Positions 16,679-25,871 of a stretch of DNA of 64,000 nt are shown piece by piece. Positions within the stretch are counted from its first letter, which is position 1; every line of letters starts with the position of its first letter. This stretch comes from Hyphomonadaceae bacterium (GTDB lineage Bacteria; Pseudomonadota; Alphaproteobacteria; Rhizobiales; Hyphomicrobiaceae). Location: NCBI GenBank assembly GCA_019747815.1, contig JAIEQJ010000044.1, positions 23,379 through 87,378 on the forward strand, written 5' to 3'. The position numbers and the translations under genes were made by a program. The notes under the pieces were generated by a model. The model saw nothing but the letters and a program-made list of their open reading frames with translations. It ran no database searches and was not told the DNA's origin.

Positions 16679-17749
16679 CTAGTCATCCTCCATTCGCTGC
16701 CGCTTCTGCGCGCGATAATTCCGGGTCCGCTTGATCCAGACCTTGCGGAGCTCAGCCCGTTCTCGGGGATCATTCTTGCGGGCGAGATGAGCGAGTTCGC
16801 GCTGCAGCTTGCCGTAGCTGCGCCAGCGATCCTCGGCGAGGGTTCCGTCGGCCAGCGCGGCACGGATCGCGCAGCCGGGCTCCGTACCGTGTGTACAATC
16901 GTTGAAGCGGCATTCGGCGGCCAGCGCCTCGACATCGGTGAAAGTCGTGGCAACGCCGGCATCCGCATCCCACAACCCCAGTTCGCGCATGCCGGGCGTA
17001 TCCAGCACCAGACGCCCATTCGGCAGCAGCACGAGCTGGCGATGCGTGGTGGCGTGGCGGCCGCGCGCATCCTCTTCACGAATAGCCTTGGTAGCCATCA
17101 GCGCAACGCCGGCGAGCGCATTGACGAGGCTCGATTTGCCGACGCCCGAGCTGCCAAGCAACGCGGCGGTCTGTCCCGGCGCGAAACTTTCACCCAGCGC
17201 TTCCAGCCCCTCGCCACTGACTACAGACACCACATGCACGGGCACGCTCAACGCGATGGCCTCGATCTCGGCCTTGCGCGCGCCGCCGTCGTGGCAGAGG
17301 TCCGCCTTGGTCAACACGACGACCGGAGTGGCGCCGCTCTCCCAGGCGGTGGCGAGGTAGCGCTCGATCCGGCGGGGATTGAGGTTTGCGTTCAGCGAGG
17401 CGACCAAGAGGGCGACGTCGACGTTCGCGGCGACAACCTGCGCGGCCTGGCCACGGCCTGCGGCCTTGCGCGTGAAGGCACCATGGCGCGGTAGGACATG
17501 GTGGATGGTTGCGCTCGCCTCTTGTTGGCGGACGGTGGCAGCCACCCAGTCGCCGGCGACCGGGTAGGCGCCAGGCTCGGCCTCATGCGCGAAGCGCCCG
17601 GAAAGTTGGGCGGTCGCTTCGCCAATCGGAGTTGCGAGCACATAATGCCCGCGCTGCTGAATGATCACACGAGCCGGCGAGAGGTCGCGTGTGGCGTAGA
17701 TTTGGAACTGCTGTTGGAGCGCGTCGCTCCAGCCGTAGCGGTTGAGCAC
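16679..17749 (-). CDS. rsgA: Ribosome small-subunit-dependent GTPase A
   Basis: A 356-residue circularly permuted GTPase that checks late 30S assembly. An OB-fold domain comes first. The G motifs are in permuted order: TKADL (G4, near 148), GSSGVGKSSLVNAL (G1, near 198) and LDTPGMREL (G3). A C-terminal zinc-binding element follows (CRFNDCTHGTEPGC). The basic tail RTRNYRAQKRQRMEDD is typical of rRNA contact. ATG 17749 has AAGGA six bases upstream. A strong ribosome-binding site and an 18-codon reading frame lie just upstream (17806-17862). Confidence 0.92.
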   Translation of the reverse strand: MLNRYGWSDALQQQFQIYATRDLSPARVIIQQRGHYVLATPIGEATAQLSGRFAHEAEPGAYPVAGDWVAATVRQQEASATIHHVLPRHGAFTRKAAGRGQAAQVVAANVDVALLVASLNANLNPRRIERYLATAWESGATPVVVLTKADLCHDGGARKAEIEAIALSVPVHVVSVVSGEGLEALGESFAPGQTAALLGSSGVGKSSLVNALAGVALMATKAIREEDARGRHATTHRQLVLLPNGRLVLDTPGMRELGLWDADAGVATTFTDVEALAAECRFNDCTHGTEPGCAIRAALADGTLAEDRWRSYGKLQRELAHLARKNDPRERAELRKVWIKRTRNYRAQKRQRMEDD

Positions 17750-17805
17750 GATGGATGTCCTTCGGCAAAGCCATAGCGGGCGCCGGCCGAGGAAATCCTA
17801 AAATG

Positions 17806-17862
17806 TCAGGAGAGCGTGTCGGTGACGGCGCGGTGCGGGGAACTGTGGGCAATGACAATCAT
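17806..17862 (-). CDS. Possible 18-residue leader peptide before rsgA
   Basis: On the minus strand AAGGAGG stands eight bases before ATG 17862. The frame reads MIVIAHSSPHRAVTDTLS and stops 56 bases before the rsgA start. The ribosome-binding site is better than that of rsgA itself. It could be a leader peptide or a tiny protein; the evidence is the site plus frame only. Confidence 0.3.
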   Translation of the reverse strand: MIVIAHSSPHRAVTDTLS

Positions 17863-18016
17863 TGTTCACCCTCCTTTTCGTGCCGTGTTGAACGCCGCTG
17901 ATGTAGGCGGATGCGTGCGCCGCGTCAAGGCGCACGCAAGTTGAGGCAAGCGGAGCTGAGGCCCAACGCGACTGGCGAACGGTGTCACGGCGTGCGCCGG
18001 TCGGGGTTTGGTGCTC

Positions 18017-18042
18017 GACTCGAGCGACGCGTCGCTCGAGTC
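18017..18042. repeat. Perfect 26-bp palindrome at the rpe stop codon
   Basis: The 26 bases are an exact palindrome centred on ACGCGT and overlap the rpe stop codon. On the minus strand this would fold into a hairpin directly after translation ends; no T-run follows, so it is not a standard intrinsic terminator. It may instead be a protein-binding site or a 3'-end stabiliser. Confidence 0.6.
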
Positions 18043-18703
18043 AGCCCCGTGCGGCCGCTGCGCGGATGGCGGCGATGTTCTCCTGATACTTGCCGCTCTT
18101 GAACACGGCGGACCCCGCCACCAACACGTCGGCACCTGCTTTGGCGCAGGTCCCTGCGGTATCGGGTGCAACGCCGCCATCGACCTCCAGATGGATCGGC
18201 CGCGACCCGATCAGGGCGCGCACGCGGGCGATCTTGTCGACCATGGCGGGAATGAACGCCTGCCCGCCGAAGCCCGGGTTGACGGTCATCACCAGAATGA
18301 GGTCGACCCGGTCGAGCACGTAGGCAATGGCGCTCTCGGGCGTCTGCGGCGTCAGGGAGACGCCGGCCTTCTTGCCGAGCGCGCGGATGAGCTGCAGCGA
18401 GCGGTCGAGATGCGGGCCGGCCTCGGCGTGCACGGTCACGATGTCGGAACCGGCCTGCGCAAAGGCCTCGATGAAGGGGTCGGCCGGCGCAATCATCAGA
18501 TGCACATCCAGCACTTTGCGGGTGTGCGGGCGGATGGCCGCCACCACGCCCGGCCCGATGGTGATGTTGGGCACGAAATGGCCGTCCATCACGTCCACAT
18601 GCACCCAGTCGCAGCCGGCCTGGTCGATGGCGCGCACCTCCTCGCCGAGCTTGGCGAAATCGGCCGAGAGGATGGACGGCGCGATCAGGATGTCCTTGGT
18701 CAT
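18041..18703 (-). CDS. rpe: Ribulose-phosphate 3-epimerase
   Basis: A TIM-barrel enzyme of about 220 residues that interconverts ribulose 5-phosphate and xylulose 5-phosphate in the pentose phosphate and Calvin pathways. Motifs: [56 protein letters not shown] and LEVDGGV near the C-terminal phosphate loop. The catalytic Asp pair (HVDVMDGHF and EVDGG) and metal-binding His residues are present. Three ATGs lie close together (18715, 18709, 18703); the family start fits 18703. A short palindromic repeat fragment lies upstream (about 18745-18800). Confidence 0.92.
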   Translation of the reverse strand: MTKDILIAPSILSADFAKLGEEVRAIDQAGCDWVHVDVMDGHFVPNITIGPGVVAAIRPHTRKVLDVHLMIAPADPFIEAFAQAGSDIVTVHAEAGPHLDRSLQLIRALGKKAGVSLTPQTPESAIAYVLDRVDLILVMTVNPGFGGQAFIPAMVDKIARVRALIGSRPIHLEVDGGVAPDTAGTCAKAGADVLVAGSAVFKSGKYQENIAAIRAAAARG

Positions 18704-18905
18704 GCTCATTGTCATATCCGGCTGTTGCGATCCGGCGTGGCCCGCGCCTGTCATACCGGGGCTCGTCGCCGGTATCCAGCCGTCTTGGACCATCGCACGA
18801 GAAAAGCGGCGGAATTCACGGGCATAACCCGGCACCGCATCCTGGTCGCAGAGCCCGGCTCGGCGGTGCTGGAGCCCTTCCGACTATCGTGGAAGCGCTC
18901 AGCCT

Positions 18906-19040
18906 GGTGTCATCCCGGACGGCCGCAGGCCGATCCGGGATCCAGGGGCCAAGAGCACCAGCCTCGCGCCTCTGACCTCTGGGTCCCGGCTCTCCGCTGC
19001 GCTCCGGCCGGGATGACACCTTCGATGCAATCTCAGCCGG
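18906..19040. repeat. Intergenic palindromic repeat, family A, copy 1
   Basis: This is a 135-base element bounded by GTGTCATCCCGG on the left and CCGGGATGACACC on the right, with GGCCGCAGGCC and a GGGTCCCGGCTCTCCGC block inside. The outer arms are inverted repeats. The flank TTCGATGCAATCTC recurs inverted at copy 2 (around 41205-41220). It fills most of the 345-base gap between rpe and rimK; a shorter related piece is at 18745-18800. Confidence 0.75.
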
Positions 19041-19048
19041 AAAGGCCC

Positions 19049-19954
19049 TCAGCCGACGCCGCGCGTCCTCGTTTCGCCCGGCCGGGCCCGCGTTTCCAGG
19101 AATTCGATCATGACACCGGCCACATCCGCGCCGCTCGCCTGCTCCATGCCCTCGATGCCGGGCGAGGAGTTCACCTCGATCACCACCGGTCCGCGGTTGG
19201 AGCGCAGCATGTCGACGCCGGCGACGTTGAGGCCCAGCACCTCGGCCGAGCGGATGGCGGTCTTGCGTTCCTCCTCGGTGATGGCGACGGGCTCCGCCTT
19301 GCCGCCGCGGTGCAGGTTGGCCCGGAAGTCGCCGATCTTGCCGTGGCGCTTCATGCTGGCCACCACCACGCCGCCCACCACCAGCGCGCGAATGTCGGTG
19401 CCGCCGGCCTCCCTGATGAACTCCTGCACCAGGATGTTCATGTTGGCGGCGCTGAAGGCCTCGATGATCGATTTGGCCGAGGCTGTGGTCTCGGCCAGGA
19501 TCACGCCCATGCCCTGCGTGCCTTCCAGCAGCTTGATGACGCAGGGCGCGCCGCCGACCTCCTTGATGACATCCTCGGCGCGGCGCGGACCGTGGGCGAA
19601 GGCCGTCACCGGCAGGCCGATGCCTTCGCGCGCCAGCAGCTGCATGGCGCGAAGCTTGTCGCGCGAACGGCCGATGGCCACGCTCTCGTTCAGCGGAAAC
19701 ACGCCCTGCACCTCGAACTGGCGCAGCACGGCAAGACCATAGTGCGTGATGGACGCGCCGATGCGCGGGATCACGGCGTCGTAGCGGGGCAACACCCGCC
19801 CCCCGTGCATCAGCGTCGGCTTGCTCGACGTGATGTTCATGTGCAGGTGCAGGGTGTTGATCACGTCGATCTCGTGTTTGCGTGCCCGCGCCGCCTCGAC
19901 GATGCGCCGGTGCGAATAGAGGCTCGGATTGCGAGCAAGCATCACGAATTTCAT
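19049..19954 (-). CDS. rimK: RimK-type ATP-grasp ligase (ribosomal protein S6 glutamate ligase)
   Basis: A 301-residue ATP-grasp enzyme. It opens [22 protein letters not shown]. The RimK segments are [46 protein letters not shown] (ATP-binding loop), [19 protein letters not shown] and the Mg-binding end [14 protein letters not shown]. RimK adds glutamates to the C-terminus of ribosomal protein S6. ATG 19954 is the natural start. Neither a rimB-like zinc protease gene nor rpsF is adjacent. Confidence 0.9.
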   Translation of the reverse strand: MKFVMLARNPSLYSHRRIVEAARARKHEIDVINTLHLHMNITSSKPTLMHGGRVLPRYDAVIPRIGASITHYGLAVLRQFEVQGVFPLNESVAIGRSRDKLRAMQLLAREGIGLPVTAFAHGPRRAEDVIKEVGGAPCVIKLLEGTQGMGVILAETTASAKSIIEAFSAANMNILVQEFIREAGGTDIRALVVGGVVVASMKRHGKIGDFRANLHRGGKAEPVAITEEERKTAIRSAEVLGLNVAGVDMLRSNRGPVVIEVNSSPGIEGMEQASGADVAGVMIEFLETRARPGETRTRGVG

Positions 19955-20139
19955 GGGCGACCGTTGCAGACCTTTGATCTTCGGGCAATCAGGACGGGCA
20001 ATCAGGGCAGACTGGCCAAGCGCGTGGCGTCTTGGTGATAGCCATTCACGCGCTCACGGCCAAGCCCGCACCGCGGCACATCGATGGCCGCAGCGCAAAA
20101 GGTCCGGTCGGTCCTGCTGGTTAACGGGCTCGGCGCCGC

Positions 20140-20337
20140 TCAGTTCTGGGGTAGGGCGTACTCGCTGTGCGGCGGCGGCCCGTCGATGCTGGCGTTGAAC
20201 AGCCAGGCCCCCAGCGCCACCGCCACCAGGAGAATGAGCAGTCCCAATGCCGCACGGCGTATGGCCCAGCCCAGAGTGGCGAGCTGCGGCTCGCGCCGCT
20301 GTTGAAGTGACAAGCCAGGAGCACTCGGCGAAGACAT
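20140..20337 (-). CDS. Small single-span membrane protein
   Basis: A 65-residue protein beginning MSSPSAPGLSLQQRREPQ, with one membrane segment (about 31-47, ALGLLILLVAVALGAWL) and a short Pro-rich periplasmic tail (DGPPPHSEYALPQN). GGGAGGG lies eight bases before ATG 20337. The family is unknown. The 250 bases between it and the transporter gene hold no gene I can support. Confidence 0.55.
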   Translation of the reverse strand: MSSPSAPGLSLQQRREPQLATLGWAIRRAALGLLILLVAVALGAWLFNASIDGPPPHSEYALPQN

Positions 20338-20588
20338 CGGTCACACCCTCCCTCGGCAACGCAAAACGGCATTTTTCTAGACGCGGGACACCGTCCACGC
20401 AGTCGAAAGGCGCGCACCCCGCTGCGCTCTTCCCAGCAACGTCTCTGACCGATTTTCCCGTCGCAGCCGCTCGTCAGGCCGCCGGCCATGAATGGTCTGA
20501 GGACTTGGGCGGCGTCAAGGCAAGGCTGCCCCGCCGGCACATACCGCCGCCACCTTGTTGCGGCGATGCGACAGGGAGCCGCCCACCC

Positions 20589-22079
20589 TCATCGCACCCG
20601 ACGGCCGAAGATCGCAATCGCCGTCAGCGGCAGGATCAGGCTGATGACGATCGCGACCACGACCAGGGTCGGCAGGTTCTGGTAGTCGCCGCGGTTCACG
20701 GGGAACAGGATGTTCAAATACTTCGTCAGCAATCCGCCAGCGATCAGGGCCAGGTTCATGAGCGAAGCCATCAGGGCGAACCACGTTGCCCGATGGCCGG
20801 ACGGAGCATAGACGGCAATGAGGGTCAGGAGCGGGATCATGCTGAGTTGGATCAGCGGCGTCGTGGTGGCCGTGTCGAAGATCGCGATGCTGCGGGCGCC
20901 GATCCCGAACAGCTCTTGCGTCGTGGTGTAGAGCTGGAAGACGAGCATCAGGGTGGGCAGCGACAGCACGGCCCCGAGGAGCGTCAGCCACAGCAGCACC
21001 TGCGCGACCGGCCGGCGCGTGACGGCCTCGGAGAGCATCCAGGCGGCCACGATGGCCACGCCCGCGCCGATCTGGCCGAGCACGCCGAAGAACGCCTCGT
21101 CGAAGCCGAGCACATCGATGGCAAACCAGGTGTAGCCGTCGCCGACGCCGGGCACCGCGCGGAAGGCAAAGATGACGATGGCGGCAAAGGCGATGCGCAT
21201 GCGCGTGGCATGGTCGATCTGCTGCGTCACGCGCGTCAGCATCCAGATCACCACGGCCATCGAGATGGCGAAGATCACCTCCTGGGCGTAGGCCATGCCG
21301 CTCAGGCTCAGGGCCATGACGGTCGCGCCGAAGGCGATGCCGCCGCCCAGGATGCGCCAGTCGATGGGGCGCTGCTCGCTCGTTTCGAGCCGCACCAGCA
21401 GCGCGCCGGTGACCGAGATGACCGGGACGACGAGGCCGATCAGAAACACCTTGTCATAGGAGAGATGCTGCGCCAGCCAGCCGGCGAGGCCGGCCACCGA
21501 GAAAATGCCGAACGATAGGGCCAGTCTCCCCAGCACCTGCACCATGCCGAGATCGTGGTCGATCTCCTGTTTCGGGCGCGCTGTTCCGTCGGCGTTCTCG
21601 CGCGGCACCACCTCCGTGCTCATGGCGTCGGCAACCACGTCCTGGATGACGGAACCCGTGACGCTCAGCAGCGAGGCGATCACGAACAGCTTGTCGGCCG
21701 ACAGCGCGGTAATCCAGCCGCCGGCGGCCCCCGCCAGCAAGACGAACGCCAGGGCGATGAGGCCGGCGCCAATGAAGACATAGGCGCGGCGCTGCGAGCC
21801 GAGCAGCGGGACGGTGTCGACCAGCTCGCCGAACACCATCTTGATGGTCCACGGCAGGCTGAACCAGATGGCAAGCGAAGCAAGCTCTGCAGCCGTCCAG
21901 GTGAGGGAGTTCTTGATCCAGAAGCTCTGGGCGACGCCGATGAGCCCCATCGCTCCATACGCAAAATAAACCATCAGCAGGGGCAGATACGACCACCGCA
22001 TGGAGCGGATCGGCGCCAGCAGCGCAGTCTCCAACTGCTGCCTCCAGTATAAGGCAGGCGCGGGTCGGCTCGCGTCCAT
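20589..22079 (-). CDS. BT1-family (major facilitator) transporter
   Basis: A 496-residue inner-membrane protein with about 12-14 hydrophobic segments. The N-terminal PLLMVYFAYGAMGLIGVAQS and FSLPWTIKMVFGELVDTVPLLGSQRRAY are typical of the BT1/folate-biopterin transporter group. DVVADAMSTEVVPRENADGT in the middle is the BT1-like signature region (Q-D-x-x-x-D). The substrate is not predictable; relatives in plants and protozoa carry folates or pteridines. ATG 22079 has GGGGAG about eight bases upstream. It is a single gene, divergent from tadG. Confidence 0.78.
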   Translation of the reverse strand: MDASRPAPALYWRQQLETALLAPIRSMRWSYLPLLMVYFAYGAMGLIGVAQSFWIKNSLTWTAAELASLAIWFSLPWTIKMVFGELVDTVPLLGSQRRAYVFIGAGLIALAFVLLAGAAGGWITALSADKLFVIASLLSVTGSVIQDVVADAMSTEVVPRENADGTARPKQEIDHDLGMVQVLGRLALSFGIFSVAGLAGWLAQHLSYDKVFLIGLVVPVISVTGALLVRLETSEQRPIDWRILGGGIAFGATVMALSLSGMAYAQEVIFAISMAVVIWMLTRVTQQIDHATRMRIAFAAIVIFAFRAVPGVGDGYTWFAIDVLGFDEAFFGVLGQIGAGVAIVAAWMLSEAVTRRPVAQVLLWLTLLGAVLSLPTLMLVFQLYTTTQELFGIGARSIAIFDTATTTPLIQLSMIPLLTLIAVYAPSGHRATWFALMASLMNLALIAGGLLTKYLNILFPVNRGDYQNLPTLVVVAIVISLILPLTAIAIFGRRVR

Positions 22080-22267
22080 GGAAGGTCTCCCCGCTGATGG
22101 CTCACACCGGACCATGCCGGGCAGCCCGTCCGCCCGCAAGCCTCACCTTACCGCTGCCGCGTCGATCGGACGCTCCTACAACTCCAAGCATTTGCAAGTT
22201 GAGCAAAACTGCGCCGTCCGCCTTCAACCGGTGTGAGGGCTCGTGGCCTAGGCTCGGCGGCCAGCGT

Positions 22268-22341
22268 CTAGTGTGATGATCGAGAAATTCGCTCAGTAGG
22301 CGTGCTGCGAGGAAGGGCGAATTTCGCGATCTGGACACTAG
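22268..22341. mobile_element. Miniature inverted-repeat element (MITE-like), 74 bp
   Basis: The first 25 bases (from CTAGTGT) and the last 25 (to ACACTAG) are inverted repeats matching at 21 of 25 positions. Both ends carry CTAG, which is itself palindromic and could be a target duplication. The middle is about 24 unpaired bases. There is no coding capacity. The right end runs into a duplicated CTAGGGGCATGGG (22338 and 22357) that supplies the ribosome-binding region of tadG. Confidence 0.6.
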
Positions 22342-22373
22342 GGGCATGGGGACTGTCTAGGGGCATGGGAACT

Positions 22374-23999
22374 ATGGGCACGTTGAGGGGGCGCATTGCT
22401 GCGTTCTTTGGCGGCGCTGAGCCCGGTTCGGGCAGCCGCGCGCGATCCTTCCATGGCGATGAACGCGGCGTGGTGGCGGTGCTCTTTGCCATCACATTCG
22501 CCGGGCTCTTCCTGATGGCGGCGATCGCGATCGATTACGGACGCACGGAAGCGGAGCTGGTGCGTGTTCAGAATGCCGTCGACGCGGCCGCGCTGGCGGC
22601 TTCCCATCGGCTCGGCCTGGCCGACCAGAACACCAGCGGTCCGCAAAAGGCGGATGCCTACTTCAAGGCCAACATGGCCAAGCACCCGAACGTGGGCACG
22701 CTCGACAACGTCACGCTGGATGCGGCCAACGGCCAGGTCAGCGCCAGGGCCAAGGGCACGATGCTGACCAGCCTGCTCAAGGCTGCCGGCATTCATGAGC
22801 TCGGCTTCAGGGCCAACTCCACCATCAAGCGGGGTACGGGCAGCATCGAGGTGGCCCTCGTCGTTGACAACTCGGGGTCCATGGCCGGCACCTACATTGC
22901 CGACCTGCGCACGGCGGCGCAGAGCCTGGTCAATGTGCTGTTCACCGGCTTTGAAGGCACCAGCAGGGTCAAGATCGGCGTGGTGCCGTTCGCCGGCTCG
23001 GTCAATGTCGGACCCGCCAATGCCAACGCCGCGTGGATGGACACCACGGGCCTGTCGCCCGTGCATTTTGAGAATTTCGCCGAGCCGAAAACCCGCTTCG
23101 AGCTGCTCCAGCAGATGGGTGCCGCCTGGGCGGGATGCGTCGAGGTGCGGCCGTCCCCGCACGATGTGACCGATAGCGTGCCGACACAGAAGACGCCGGC
23201 GAGCCTGTTCGTGCCGATGTTCAATCCCGATGAGCCCGACGGCGCCAACTCCGGCGGCGAGGCCTACGGCAACAGCTACCTGCCGGATTACGGCGGCACC
23301 TGCCCGGCCCCTCCCGCGACCTGCCTGAAGACCAACAGCAAAGGCAGCTGCACGGCGTGGTCGCAGCCCCCGGTGCTCACTCCCAAGGTTGCGCAGGCGC
23401 GCGTGTGCAAATACCCGGGCGCCGCGATCGGCGCGGGTGCGGGTCCCAATTTCCTGTGCGACAGCCTGCCCATCCTGCCGCTGACCAGCGACAAGGGCGC
23501 TGTGATCTCCCTGGTCCAGAGCCTGCAGGCCAAGGGCGGCACGAACATCCTCGAGGGCGTGATGTGGGGCTGGCGCGTGCTGTCACCCGAGCCGCCCTTC
23601 ACCGAGGGCAGGTCCTATGACGATCCCGACAACGACAAGTATCTGATCGTGATGAGCGACGGCGAGAACTGGCATCAGGCCAGATCCAACCACAACAAGT
23701 CGAGCTACCACTCATTCGGCTATGCCGCGAACGGCCGCCTGGGCACGACCTATACGACCTCAGCCCTGGTGGCGGAGATCAACAACAAGACGCGGACAGC
23801 CTGTCAGAATGCCAAGGCGACCGGCATCAAGGTCTATTCCGTCGCCTTCCGGCTGGACAGCACCTCGCCGGCGCGGGCCATGCTGGCAAGCTGCGCGTCC
23901 GGCCCCGGCGAGACGTATGTCGCCAGCGACGGCCAGTCGCTCATCCAGGCGTTCGAATCGATCGCCCGCGAGATCTCCAGGTTGCGGGTGGCCGGCTGA
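22374..23999 (+). CDS. TadG-like pilus-assembly protein with von Willebrand A domain
   Basis: A 541-residue protein. A TadE/G-like N-terminal membrane segment (DERGVVAVLFAITFAGLFLMAAIAID, about residues 29-55) is followed by a periplasmic part. A vWA domain has the MIDAS motif D165-N-S-G-S in VALVVDNSGSM, and YLIVMSDGEN is near the end of the domain. Several cysteines sit in a central insertion (TCPAPPATCLKTNSKGSC). TadG-type proteins belong to Flp/Tad pilus loci. The start is ATG 22374 or 22365; both lie in the duplicated sequence at the end of the inverted-repeat element. Pilus genes cpaC and cpaD follow. Confidence 0.82.
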   Translation: MGTLRGRIAAFFGGAEPGSGSRARSFHGDERGVVAVLFAITFAGLFLMAAIAIDYGRTEAELVRVQNAVDAAALAASHRLGLADQNTSGPQKADAYFKANMAKHPNVGTLDNVTLDAANGQVSARAKGTMLTSLLKAAGIHELGFRANSTIKRGTGSIEVALVVDNSGSMAGTYIADLRTAAQSLVNVLFTGFEGTSRVKIGVVPFAGSVNVGPANANAAWMDTTGLSPVHFENFAEPKTRFELLQQMGAAWAGCVEVRPSPHDVTDSVPTQKTPASLFVPMFNPDEPDGANSGGEAYGNSYLPDYGGTCPAPPATCLKTNSKGSCTAWSQPPVLTPKVAQARVCKYPGAAIGAGAGPNFLCDSLPILPLTSDKGAVISLVQSLQAKGGTNILEGVMWGWRVLSPEPPFTEGRSYDDPDNDKYLIVMSDGENWHQARSNHNKSSYHSFGYAANGRLGTTYTTSALVAEINNKTRTACQNAKATGIKVYSVAFRLDSTSPARAMLASCASGPGETYVASDGQSLIQAFESIAREISRLRVAG

Positions 24000-24335
24000 G
24001 GCATGCCGTGAGCGGGATGCGCGTCCTGCATGCAATTGCGCACAGCTTTGGCAGCGGGTTCGGCGCCCTGCCGGCCGGATCGGCAATCACGGCATAGCGA
24101 TTTTGCCGGTCCGGGTGCCGCTCGGACCGGGCGGCGGCGGCGCCTGGTGCACGCAAAACATGCGCACAACCTGTTGATGGTGTGGGGACAAGCCCTGCGG
24201 GGAGGCCGCACCGGTGGCGATTGCGGCCCGATTGCAGCAAGACTGCCGTCATCGTCGCGGTTCTGTCGTGCGTTTGGGGGCCATGCGTCCGGCGTGTTGA
24301 AGCCGGGTTGGCGGCAAGAAGCGGGGTTGTCTTTC

Positions 24336-25871
24336 ATGCGGGTGTCGAAGGGCGGCAGCGCCGTGGGGCGCGTGCTGCTGGCCGCGGTGTTGCTGGCTGG
24401 CGTCTTGAGCATAGGTACGTCGGAGCCGGCAGCGCAGGCCGCGCGCCGCGAGCTGCCGCCGGTCAGCGAGCCCGATCACCGCTCGCACATGGTCATTCCG
24501 CCCCACACGCGCTTTCCGATCACCCGCAAGATCACGATCGGGCTCGACAAGTCCATGCTGATCGAGCTGCCGGTCGATCTGCAGAACGTGCTCGTCTCCA
24601 ATCCCGACGTCGTCGATGCCGTGGTGCAGACCTCGCGCCAAGTCTATCTGCTCGCCAAGGACGTGGGCGACGCCAATGCCTTCTTCATGGGCGCCGACGG
24701 GCAGAGGCTCGTGTTCCTGGAGGTATCGGTTGCGCGCGATCTGACCCCGCTCAACGACGCCCTCAACCGCCTTCTGCCCGGCGCGCGCATCAAGGCCGAG
24801 GCGGTCGGCGACAACGTCGTCCTCACCGGCAGCGTCATCAATCCGATCGATGCGACCCGCGCCAATGACATCGCGTCCCGCTATGCCAAGAAGAAGGACA
24901 GCGTCGTCAACATGCTCAGCGTCGCCGCCAAGGAGCAGGTGCTGCTCCGGGTGCAGGTGGCCGAGATGCAGCGCGACGCCATCCGGCGGCTTGGCGTCAA
25001 CATCCCCGGTGCGGTTCTCAATTCCGGCAACATCACCTTCGCCAAGGTGATGCAGAATGCCTTTCCGGCATCGGGCGCCATCGTTCCCCCGGCCCTGGCG
25101 GTGGCGCCCGCGATACCGCCCGTGGTGGCGGCGGGCGATGCCTTGCAGGCGACCTGGTCGAGCGGAAGCAATTCGGTGACCGCGATGGTGCAGGCGCTGG
25201 AGCGCGCCGGTCTCATTCGCACGCTGGCAGAGCCGAACCTCACCGCCATCTCGGGCGAGACCGCCAAATTCCACGCCGGCGGCAAGTTTCCCATCCCCAT
25301 CGTCTCGGGCAGCGGGAGCGACCGCCAGGTCACCATCCAATGGGAGACGTTCGGCGTGCAGGTGGAGTTCAAGCCGGTGGTCATGACGGAAGGCCGCATC
25401 AGCCTCAAGATCGTGGCGGATGTGAGCGAGCTGTCGCCGGACGGTGCGGTGACGAGCCGCGATCTGTCGATTCCGGCCCTCAAGGTGCGTCGCGCGGAGA
25501 CCACGCTGGAGCTGCCGAGCGGGGGCACGCTCGCCATGGCCGGGCTGCTGTCGGATGAAACGCGGCAAAATGTGGAAGGTCTGCCGGGCCTCAAGGACAT
25601 TGCCGTCCTGGGCGCGCTGTTTCGCAGCACCGACTACCGACGGCGCGAGAGCGAGTTGGTCATCCTGGTCACGCCCTACATGGCCACGCACGCGCCGCGC
25701 AGCGAGTTCGCCCGGCCCGATGGCGGCTACGCCCCTTCGAGCACGCTGCGGGAGCTGGTGCTCGGGCAGCTCAATCGCATCTACGGGCCGCCCGGCTATC
25801 AGCCGCATGGGCGCTACGAGGGCGACGTGGGCTTCATCGTCGACTACCCAGACAGCGGAGTGAAGCCATGA
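24336..25871 (+). CDS. cpaC: Flp/Tad pilus secretin CpaC (RcpA)
   Basis: A 511-residue outer-membrane secretin. A signal peptide (MRVSKGGSAVGRVLLAAVLL) precedes an N-terminal domain (RKITIGLDKSMLIELPVDLQNVLVSNPDVVDAVV) and a BON-like segment (ARIKAEAVGDNVVLTGSVINP). The secretin core contains VLLRVQVAEMQRDAIRRLGVNI, LAEPNLTAISGETAKFHAGGKFPIP and VPGLKD-like GLPGLKDIAVLGALFRS. It forms the pore for the Flp pilus. ATG 24336 begins the signal peptide; the frame is open for 102 codons upstream without a supporting site. The 336 bases between tadG and cpaC hold no gene I can support. The stop overlaps cpaD by four bases. Confidence 0.9.
   Translation: MRVSKGGSAVGRVLLAAVLLAGVLSIGTSEPAAQAARRELPPVSEPDHRSHMVIPPHTRFPITRKITIGLDKSMLIELPVDLQNVLVSNPDVVDAVVQTSRQVYLLAKDVGDANAFFMGADGQRLVFLEVSVARDLTPLNDALNRLLPGARIKAEAVGDNVVLTGSVINPIDATRANDIASRYAKKKDSVVNMLSVAAKEQVLLRVQVAEMQRDAIRRLGVNIPGAVLNSGNITFAKVMQNAFPASGAIVPPALAVAPAIPPVVAAGDALQATWSSGSNSVTAMVQALERAGLIRTLAEPNLTAISGETAKFHAGGKFPIPIVSGSGSDRQVTIQWETFGVQVEFKPVVMTEGRISLKIVADVSELSPDGAVTSRDLSIPALKVRRAETTLELPSGGTLAMAGLLSDETRQNVEGLPGLKDIAVLGALFRSTDYRRRESELVILVTPYMATHAPRSEFARPDGGYAPSSTLRELVLGQLNRIYGPPGYQPHGRYEGDVGFIVDYPDSGVKP

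Noticed and set aside
18008..20038. 676-codon plus-strand open frame across rpe, the repeat and rimK
   Set aside because: It crosses two real genes and an intergenic repeat on the opposite strand and resembles no protein family.
24249..25808. 519-codon minus-strand frame opposite cpaC
   Set aside because: Antisense shadow of the secretin gene; composition is Arg/His-rich with no motif.
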